Below are positions 58,412 to 64,000 of a stretch of DNA of 64,000 bases, in pieces. Each line of letters opens with the position of its first letter. Position 1 is the first letter of the stretch. The notes beneath the pieces are model-generated. The model made no database searches, was not told the DNA's origin, and saw nothing but the letters and a program-made list of their open reading frames with translations. Made by a program: the position numbers and the translations under genes. Origin of the DNA: Iodidimonas nitroreducens (lineage in GTDB: Bacteria; Pseudomonadota; Alphaproteobacteria; Sphingomonadales; Rhodothalassiaceae); NCBI RefSeq assembly GCF_008579165.1, contig NZ_BKCN01000002.1. One strand, 5' to 3'.

Positions 58412-58864
58412 AGGCGGCTTTGGCGCATCGGGCTTCGCATAAACACGGTCGGCGCGTTGCTCGAAAGCCTTGACCATGCGGCTCACCGCCTCAGTGAAAA
58501 CAGCCCCGGCCAATCGCTCGAACAAGTGATTTTTAAACTCGAAATCCACACAGAAATCGATGGCGCAACCGCCCCCCTCCACCGCGTGGAATATCCATTC
58601 ATTATGCAAATAGCGCAAAGGGCCGCGAATATAATTCACCTGCACCCGCCGCTTTGGTTCTAATTGCACCTTGGATGTAAAGCGCTCTTTAAAAACCTTG
58701 AAGCCGACGATCAAATCCGCCTGAAAGCTGTTGTCGCGCTGATCATAAACCCGGGCGCTAACCAGCCAGGGCAGGAACTGCGGATAGGATGCCACATCCG
58801 CCACCAGATCAAACATCTGCTCCGGGCTATAGGGCAGATATTTTCGTTCTTCATGATGCGGCAT
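58394..58864 (-). CDS. COQ10/RatA-family START-domain protein (ubiquinone-binding)
   Basis: A 156-residue START-domain protein. Signatures: HEERKYLPYSPEQMFDLVAD, VASYPQFLPWLVSARV, then VGFKVFKERFTSKVQLEPKR and VDFEFKNHLFERLAGAVFTE. In eukaryotes and alphaproteobacteria this family binds ubiquinone and supports respiration; the gammaproteobacterial RatA relative has been linked to ribosome association. Ubiquinone binding is the likelier role here because the gene sits beside lipA and lpd. It is separated from lipA by 85 bases. Confidence 0.9.
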   Translation of the reverse strand: MPHHEERKYLPYSPEQMFDLVADVASYPQFLPWLVSARVYDQRDNSFQADLIVGFKVFKERFTSKVQLEPKRRVQVNYIRGPLRYLHNEWIFHAVEGGGCAIDFCVDFEFKNHLFERLAGAVFTEAVSRMVKAFEQRADRVYAKPDAPKPPSRSGL

Positions 58865-58949
58865 AAATATTTCGCCAGTCCATGCCTTGAGTCCATGCCT
58901 TGTCGTGCCTCGATCAGATCATGCCAAATCCTGGCAAGCGGCATACAGA

Positions 58950-59894
58950 TTATTGATTTGTCGTTTGATTTTGGGATTGCCTTTGCAGACGCTCTTCCCG
59001 GGCGGCCCGCAAGCGCAAAAAATCATCCCCCGCATGATAGCTTGATCGGGTGAGCGGCGATGCCGAGACCATCAAAAAGCCCTTGGCCCGCGCCAATTGT
59101 TCAAAATTGGCAAAATCATCCGGGGTTACAAAGCGATCCACCTTGGCATGGCGGGGGGTGGGTTGCAGATATTGCCCGATGGTCAGAAAATCGATATCCG
59201 CCGAGCGCATATCATCCATCACCTGGCTCACCTCAAGACGCTCTTCACCCAAACCGACCATCACACCGGATTTGGTGAAAATCGAAGGATCAACCCGCTT
59301 CACGGTTTCAAGCAGCTTCAGGGAATGATAATAGCGCGCCCCGGGGCGAATGGTTGGATAAAGCCGGGGAACGGTTTCCAGATTATGGTTGAACACATCA
59401 GGGCGGGCTTCGGCCACCCGCTCGATAGCACCGGCCTTGTGCCGGAAATCGGGGGTGAGAATTTCAATCGTGGTCCCCGGTGAGCGGCTGCGCAATTCTT
59501 CGATCACCCGCACAAACTGATGCGCGCCGCCATCATCGAGATCATCGCGATCCACCGATGTGATAACGATATGCTCCAGCCCCATCTCGCCGCAGGCTTC
59601 GGCCACATGAACCGGTTCCAGCACATCCACCTTGCCGGGCATCCCGGTCTTGATATTGCAAAAAGCGCAGGCGCGGGTGCAGGTGTCGCCCAAAATCATC
59701 ACGGTGGCATGTTTTTTCTGCCAGCATTCGCCGATATTGGGGCACGCCGCTTCTTCGCACACCGTATTCAGCCCCAAGCGCCGCATCAGCTTTTTGGTTT
59801 CAGCAAATTCCTTGGAAACCGGGGCTTTGACCCGCAGCCAATCGGGCTTGCGCTGATAAGGTGTGTTATCGCGGATGGGTGTAATTTCGGTCAT
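58950..59894 (-). CDS. lipA: Lipoyl synthase
   Basis: Radical-SAM enzyme that inserts two sulfurs into octanoyl groups on lipoyl domains. The auxiliary cluster cysteines are in CEEAACPNIGECW, the SAM-cluster motif is CTRACAFCNI (CxxxCxxC), and the C-terminal RSSYHAGDDF gives the conserved serine region. The N-terminus DWLRVKAPVSKEFAETKKLM is typical. Length 314 residues is normal. It shares a strand with lpd and pdhC, and its product is needed by PdhC; the pentapeptide pair is inserted between it and lpd. Confidence 0.97.
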   Translation of the reverse strand: MTEITPIRDNTPYQRKPDWLRVKAPVSKEFAETKKLMRRLGLNTVCEEAACPNIGECWQKKHATVMILGDTCTRACAFCNIKTGMPGKVDVLEPVHVAEACGEMGLEHIVITSVDRDDLDDGGAHQFVRVIEELRSRSPGTTIEILTPDFRHKAGAIERVAEARPDVFNHNLETVPRLYPTIRPGARYYHSLKLLETVKRVDPSIFTKSGVMVGLGEERLEVSQVMDDMRSADIDFLTIGQYLQPTPRHAKVDRFVTPDDFANFEQLARAKGFLMVSASPLTRSSYHAGDDFLRLRAAREERLQRQSQNQTTNQ

Positions 59895-59998
59895 CGATCA
59901 CTTCCGTTTAAAAAGAATTTGGCTGCCTTACCATAGCTTGCCTGCTTTGTCTCGAACACCGTCATGAACGCATAAGAGACATGCAAGACCATCAGGCA

Positions 59999-60340
59999 TT
60001 ACCCAAATGAAAGAGACATGCCGCGTGCAAGATAATCCGGCAATATCGTCTCCTCATCGGTAATCGCCTGATTGATTTGCTCTTCGGTCAGATTGCGCAC
60101 ATCGCTTAAATCTGCGCCTTTCAAAATCGTGCCTTTCAATCGGGTGTTTTTAAGATTAGCTCCAACGAGGCTCGCTTTTGAAAGATTTGCATTTTCCAGA
60201 TTGGCCTCTTCCAAATCAGCCCCATCCAAGCGAACGCAGCCGATTGCCGCCCCGGCCAAATTGATGGGGGGATAATCCTTTCGCAATGCCTTCAGGTCTT
60301 TGCGAAATTTTGCGCTATGGGCACCATATGAACTAGCCAT
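59999..60340 (-). CDS. Pentapeptide-repeat protein
   Basis: A 113-residue protein. About eight consecutive pentapeptide units (A/S-[DN]-L-x-x pattern) run through DGADLEEANLENANLSKASL and VGANLKNTRLKGTILKGADL, forming a short quadrilateral beta-helix. A C-terminal tail (VRNLTEEQINQAITDEETIL) follows. The function of such proteins is usually unknown. Its ATG at 60340 overlaps the stop of the upstream membrane gene by 8 bases. In many bacteria an equivalent membrane domain and repeat domain are one protein, so this may be a natural split or a frame break. Confidence 0.75.
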   Translation of the reverse strand: MASSYGAHSAKFRKDLKALRKDYPPINLAGAAIGCVRLDGADLEEANLENANLSKASLVGANLKNTRLKGTILKGADLSDVRNLTEEQINQAITDEETILPDYLARGMSLSFG

Positions 60341-60743
60341 GATCGGCATCCCCGCTTTCATCAACATCATCATTCTGGATTATATAGTTTATCATTTCCT
60401 GAATGTCAGGCGTGACATTTTCTGAAGAGTCTTCTCTGATCCGCGCCTGAAAAATCTCAACCGTTTTAAAATCGAGATCCGGGTAATTTTCAACAATACC
60501 CATGAGAGTATAAACCGCGCCCAGCCTTATGGCGAGATGCTCATGATATAATTGCTCAACAGCTTTATTAAAAAGCTCGGTTGCATGCGCCCTGCGATTA
60601 AGATGCGCCTGCTCTCCGGCATGCTTTGCCTGTTTATCAATGGCGCGACTTCTAACAAATGCAAAAATGAGACCGGCAATGATACCAAGACTGACAATCC
60701 AATCCTGAACAACGCCGCTTTCCTGTAAAAGCCACTCAAGCAT
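60333..60743 (-). CDS. Small membrane-anchored protein, N-terminal partner of the pentapeptide protein
   Basis: A 136-residue protein with one hydrophobic N-terminal segment (WIVSLGIIAGLIFAFVRS) and a soluble helical part (THE stretch RAHATELFNKAVEQLYHEHL, then AIRLGAVYTLMGIVENYPDL). This soluble part resembles the conserved N-terminal region of membrane-bound pentapeptide-repeat proteins. The following gene overlaps it by 8 bases and carries the repeats. Both genes sit between lipA and lpd, where most relatives have nothing, and look like an insertion. Function unknown. Confidence 0.7.
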   Translation of the reverse strand: MLEWLLQESGVVQDWIVSLGIIAGLIFAFVRSRAIDKQAKHAGEQAHLNRRAHATELFNKAVEQLYHEHLAIRLGAVYTLMGIVENYPDLDFKTVEIFQARIREDSSENVTPDIQEMINYIIQNDDVDESGDADHG

Positions 60744-60776
60744 TCACAATCCCACCACCAAAACCAAGTCTATAGC

Positions 60777-62177
60777 CTAATAATGGATGGCCCGATCATA
60801 GGCATCGAGCACGCTTTCATGCATCATTTCCGAAAGCGTGGGATGCGGGAAGATGGTGTGCATCAGTTCGGCTTCTGTGGTTTCCAGCGATTTTGCCACG
60901 GCATAGCCCTGGATCAGCTCCGTGACCTCGGCCCCAATCATGTGGGCGCCCAGCAATTCGCCGCTTTTGGCATCGAATATAGTTTTGATGAAGCCTTCCG
61001 GTTCGCCCAAGGCAATCGCCTTGCCATTACCGATGAAGGGAAATTTTCCCACCTTCACGCTGTGACCGGCATCTTTGGCGGCGGCTTCGGTCAGGCCCAC
61101 AGATGCAATTTGCGGGCGAGAATAGGTGCAGCCGGGGATCAGCTCTTTCTTCATCGGGTGCAGCCCCTTTATTCCTGCGATTTTTTCAACAGCAATCACC
61201 CCTTCATGGCTGGCTTTATGGGCAAGCCAGGGCGGACCGGAAATATCCCCAATCGCCCAGATGCCATCAACGCCGGTGTGGCCCCATTCATCGGCCACCA
61301 CATGGCCGCGATCCACCTTTACGCCTGCCTCTTCAAGGCCAAGATTTTCCACATTGCCAGTGATGCCGATGGCCAGAATCACCCGGTCCACGGTCATATC
61401 CGTGCTTTTGCCGTCCTTGCCCTTGATCGTGGCCGTAACACTATCGGATTTGGTGGCGATCTTCTCAACACTGGCCTCAAGGATGAATTTCATCCCCTGC
61501 TTTTCAAACTGCTTTTTGGCAAAGGCTGAAACCTCGGCATCTTCCACCGGCACGATACGATCCATCATCTCTACGATGGTGACCTCAGCCCCCATATCGC
61601 GATAAAAGCTCGCAAATTCGATCCCAATGGCCCCCGATCCCACAACAAGCAGGGATTTGGGCATGGTTTCCGGCGTCATGGCGTGTTTATAGGTCCACAC
61701 AAGCTTGCCATCAGCCTTCAGATGCGGCAATTCCCGCGCCCGTGCGCCGGTGGCAAGGATGATGTTCTTCGCTTCTAATTCAGTGGTTTTGCCGTCCGCC
61801 TTCACACTGACCTTGCCTTTGCCCTTCAGCCGGGCTTCGCCCATGATGGTGGTGACCTTGTTCTTCTTCAAAAGCCCCTTCACCCCGGCATTCAACTGCC
61901 CCGCCACCTTGCGCGAGCGTTCAACCACTTTCTTGAGATCAAAGCCAACCTCTTTGACAGACAAGCCAAAACTGGACGCATTATCCAGATAATGTTTGAT
62001 CTCGGATGTTCGCAAAAGCGCCTTGGTGGGGATGCAGCCCCAATTGAGGCAGATGCCCCCCAGATGCTCGCGTTCGATGATCGCGGTTTTCAGCCCCAAT
62101 TGCGCCGCGCGAATGGCTGCCACATAGCCGCCCGGCCCGGCCCCGATCACGACAAGATCAAATTTTGTATCGCTCAT
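60777..62177 (-). CDS. lpd: Dihydrolipoyl dehydrogenase
   Basis: E3 of the pyruvate dehydrogenase complex: reoxidises dihydrolipoamide with FAD and NAD. The 466-residue protein has the FAD loop VVIGAGPGGYVAAIRAAQLG, redox-active cysteines in GGICLNWGCIPTKALLRTSE, the NAD loop LVVGSGAIGIEFASFYRDMG and the catalytic His/Glu region HTIFPHPTLSEMMHESVL. Length is normal. It is 26 bases downstream of pdhC in the same run. Confidence 0.97.
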   Translation of the reverse strand: MSDTKFDLVVIGAGPGGYVAAIRAAQLGLKTAIIEREHLGGICLNWGCIPTKALLRTSEIKHYLDNASSFGLSVKEVGFDLKKVVERSRKVAGQLNAGVKGLLKKNKVTTIMGEARLKGKGKVSVKADGKTTELEAKNIILATGARARELPHLKADGKLVWTYKHAMTPETMPKSLLVVGSGAIGIEFASFYRDMGAEVTIVEMMDRIVPVEDAEVSAFAKKQFEKQGMKFILEASVEKIATKSDSVTATIKGKDGKSTDMTVDRVILAIGITGNVENLGLEEAGVKVDRGHVVADEWGHTGVDGIWAIGDISGPPWLAHKASHEGVIAVEKIAGIKGLHPMKKELIPGCTYSRPQIASVGLTEAAAKDAGHSVKVGKFPFIGNGKAIALGEPEGFIKTIFDAKSGELLGAHMIGAEVTELIQGYAVAKSLETTEAELMHTIFPHPTLSEMMHESVLDAYDRAIHY

Positions 62178-62203
62178 CCGTTTTTCCTTTTCCTGTCGTC
62201 AGC

Positions 62204-63577
62204 TCACAAAAGCATGGTCATGGGGTCTTCGATATAGCCTTTGAAGGCGGCGAGGAATTCCGCCCCGATCGCCCCATCCAGAACCCGGTGATCCACCGCC
62301 AATGTCACGCTCATCATCAACTTCACAGCCACCGCATCATCAACCACCACAGCCCGCTTTTCCCCGGCGCCAACAGCCAGAATGGCCCCTTGCGGCGGAT
62401 TGATCACCGCGCCGAACTCCCGAATGCCAAACATGCCGAGATTGGAGATCGAAAAGGTGCCACCCTGATAATCTTCAGGCATCAGCTTGCCATCACGGGC
62501 TTTCGTGGCCAGATCCTTCATCTCGCGGCTGATGGTGGCAAGCCCCTTTGCCCCGGCATCGCGGATCACCGGTGTGATCAGCCCGCCATCAATGGCCACG
62601 GCCACCGATATATCCTGCCGTTTGAACAGATAGGCCTTATCACCCGCAAACATCGCATTGGCCGCCGGCACCTTTTTGAGCGCCAGGGCCGAAGCGCGGA
62701 TGATGAAATCATTGACCGAGATTTTGACCCCCTCGCCTTCCAAACGGGCATTGAGGTCCTTGCGCTGGGCCATCAGCTTTTCAAGGCTTACATCGATGGT
62801 CAGATAGAAATGCGGCACATGGGATTTCGATTGGGTCATGCGCTTGGCGATCACCTTGCGCATTCCCGACAATTTCACCTCATCATAAGGAATATCGGCG
62901 GGCGGCACAAAGCCCGGCGCATCCACAGCCCCTGCTCCTGCCCTCGGCCCCGCAGCCGCTTTTTCTGCCGGAGCGGCCTTATCCGCTGAGGCGGCTTTCG
63001 GTTGATCAGCGCGGGCGGGCGCACCCCCTTCTTTGGCGGCATCAATATCGGCCTTGATGATCCGCCCCTTGGGGCCGCTGCCAGTGATGGCGGTGAGATC
63101 AAGCCCCGCCTGCTGGGCCAAGCGACGGGCAAGGGGGGAGGCAAAAATCCGCTCGCCCTCAGCCGTTTCAGGCGCGGGCGGCGCTTTGGACTCGCCAGAA
63201 TCCGAATCATCAGATTTTGAACCGGATTTTGGGGCTTCAGTCTTCCGGGCCTCCACCTTTGGCGCGCCCTCCTGATCCTTGGCGGCGTCTTTTTTCGCCC
63301 CCCCGCCAGCGCCTTCAAGAGCGCTTTCATCCTCGCCTTCTTCCAAAAGGATGGCGATCACATCATTCACCGGAACATCTTCGGTGCCTTCGGAAATCAA
63401 AATTTTGCCCACGCGCCCTTCATCGATAGCTTCCACCTCCATGGTGGCTTTATCGGTTTCGATCTCGGCAATGATATCGCCCGAGGCCACGGTGTCTCCT
63501 TCACTGACCAGCCATTTGGCCAGCGTTCCCTTTTCCATCGTGGGCGACAGAGCAGGCATGAGAATTTCGATGGGCAT
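62204..63577 (-). CDS. pdhC: Pyruvate dehydrogenase E2 (dihydrolipoyl acetyltransferase)
   Basis: Transfers acetyl groups to CoA. One lipoyl domain (residues 1-78) has the lipoylated lysine in IAEIETDKATMEVEAIDEGR. A Ser/Lys/Glu/Pro linker and a peripheral-subunit-binding domain (FASPLARRLAQQAGLDLTAI) follow, then a second linker rich in Ala/Lys and the catalytic domain (HVPHFYLTIDVSLEKLMAQR, active-site DHRVLDGAIGAEFL). The start at 63577 gives the standard lipoyl N-terminus MPIEILMPALSPTMEKGTLA. It lies downstream of pdhB after a 238-base gap, larger than usual. Confidence 0.97.
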   Translation of the reverse strand: MPIEILMPALSPTMEKGTLAKWLVSEGDTVASGDIIAEIETDKATMEVEAIDEGRVGKILISEGTEDVPVNDVIAILLEEGEDESALEGAGGGAKKDAAKDQEGAPKVEARKTEAPKSGSKSDDSDSGESKAPPAPETAEGERIFASPLARRLAQQAGLDLTAITGSGPKGRIIKADIDAAKEGGAPARADQPKAASADKAAPAEKAAAGPRAGAGAVDAPGFVPPADIPYDEVKLSGMRKVIAKRMTQSKSHVPHFYLTIDVSLEKLMAQRKDLNARLEGEGVKISVNDFIIRASALALKKVPAANAMFAGDKAYLFKRQDISVAVAIDGGLITPVIRDAGAKGLATISREMKDLATKARDGKLMPEDYQGGTFSISNLGMFGIREFGAVINPPQGAILAVGAGEKRAVVVDDAVAVKLMMSVTLAVDHRVLDGAIGAEFLAAFKGYIEDPMTMLL

Positions 63578-63815
63578 GAAGCTGATCCCTCTTCTAAGCG
63601 GAGCGGTGCACAAGAAAGCGCACCTCCTGAAACTGGCGTGCCATTCTTTTTGCACAGCCGGATGAAAAATCTCAATGCCGGGATTGAGACAGGAGCCGAT
63701 ATCGCAAAAATTTTATCCCCTCAAAAGACCGGGTGAAAATTCCCGACCCTTGAAGCGGATCATCGCGACCCGCCCGCCAAAGACGGGCCGCAAAAAAGAT
63801 AGAAAAGCCTGTGGA

Positions 63816-64000
63816 TCATCCGCGATAGCATACTTTTTTCACGGCCTCGACGATCCGCTCCGGCGAAATCAGCCATAATTTTTCCAGATTGGCGGCATAG
63901 GGCGTGGGGGTGTCTTCATCCGTCACCCGCAAAACCGGCGCATCCAGATAATCAAAGGCATCTTCCATCAGGCGCGCGGAAATCTCGCTGGCAATCGAGC
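63816..64000 (-). CDS. pdhB: Pyruvate dehydrogenase E1 beta, C-terminal end only
   Basis: The last ~60 residues of an E1 beta subunit are visible on the minus strand. They contain EDAFDYLDAPVLRVTDEDTP and TPYAANLEKLWLISPERIVE, and end VKKVCYRG before the TGA at 63818-63816. This is the conserved C-terminal thiamine-enzyme beta region that pairs with E1 alpha. The rest of the gene lies beyond the right edge. Following pdhC and lpd complete the usual pdhB-pdhC-lpd order. Confidence 0.88.
   Translation of the reverse strand, partial: SIASEISARLMEDAFDYLDAPVLRVTDEDTPTPYAANLEKLWLISPERIVEAVKKVCYRG

Noticed and set aside
60333..60743. Defence or toxin-antitoxin module formed by the pentapeptide pair
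   Set aside because: Gene size and overlap resemble a two-gene module, but neither protein carries a toxin, nuclease or DNA-binding motif that I can see.

Overview
The window is a chromosomal stretch of an alphaproteobacterium. The main evidence is gene order: pdhB-pdhC-lpd-lipA-coq10 on one side, then cinA and a fused ispDF facing dusB-ntrB-ntrC-ntrY-ntrX-trkA-hfq-hflX. A FliX flagellar regulator, a zinc-less DksA and the flagellar genes motE and DUF6468 agree with this. Asp, His, Asn and Tyr are written mostly with NAT codons, which makes GATC very common. I cannot place it below class; an Iodidimonadales/Kordiimonadales-like lineage is a guess.

Layout: 1-1439 cell-wall lipoprotein RlpA (cut by the window edge) and a lytic transglycosylase; 1712-1801 tRNA-Ser; 1844-3958 a DUF2254 membrane protein and an RluA-type pseudouridine synthase; 4089-8036 a PAS-rich hybrid histidine kinase, an OmpR-type regulator and a TraR/DksA zinc-finger protein; 8027-11835 a TPR-SPOR lipoprotein, a CaiB-type CoA transferase and a hydrolase-OsmC fusion; 11939-15654 aspS, rnd, dksA; 15925-18670 fliX and flgI-flgJ-flgN; 18647-25776 ppx, ppk, hda, a PerM-type permease and a DUF2066 protein; 26028-32738 purM-purN, ndk, an ABC-F ATPase, holC and a DUF885 peptidase; 32918-44570 the main flagellar region; 44631-55455 hflX-hfq-trkA and the NtrXY/NtrBC systems; 55522-58411 ispDF, cinA and an unknown HExxH protein; 58394-64000 coq10, lipA, a pentapeptide pair, lpd, pdhC and the end of pdhB.

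The flagellar region is two divergent blocks. Leftward run fliL-fliM-DUF6468-motE-cheZ, two MotB-like genes and a large AMIN-like/TPR periplasmic protein. Rightward run flgF-flgG-flgA-flgH behind a consensus sigma-54 promoter (41070-41085). A second sigma-54-like site lies ahead of flgI (16515-16530). The pair of MotB-like proteins with the AMIN/TPR protein, and no motA nearby, is the least explained set of genes here and the best candidate for an undescribed module.

The most striking property of the sequence is that 18 otherwise well-conserved genes are broken by small frame changes, 23 sites in all. Twenty look like the loss of one base and three like the loss of two (or gain of one). Ten of the 23 lie in flagellar genes. 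I annotate each broken gene as one CDS across its breaks, because the downstream frames stay intact and conserved. Sequencing or assembly error is the simplest reading; real decay of motility genes is the alternative. No insertion sequence, prophage or CRISPR array is visible.
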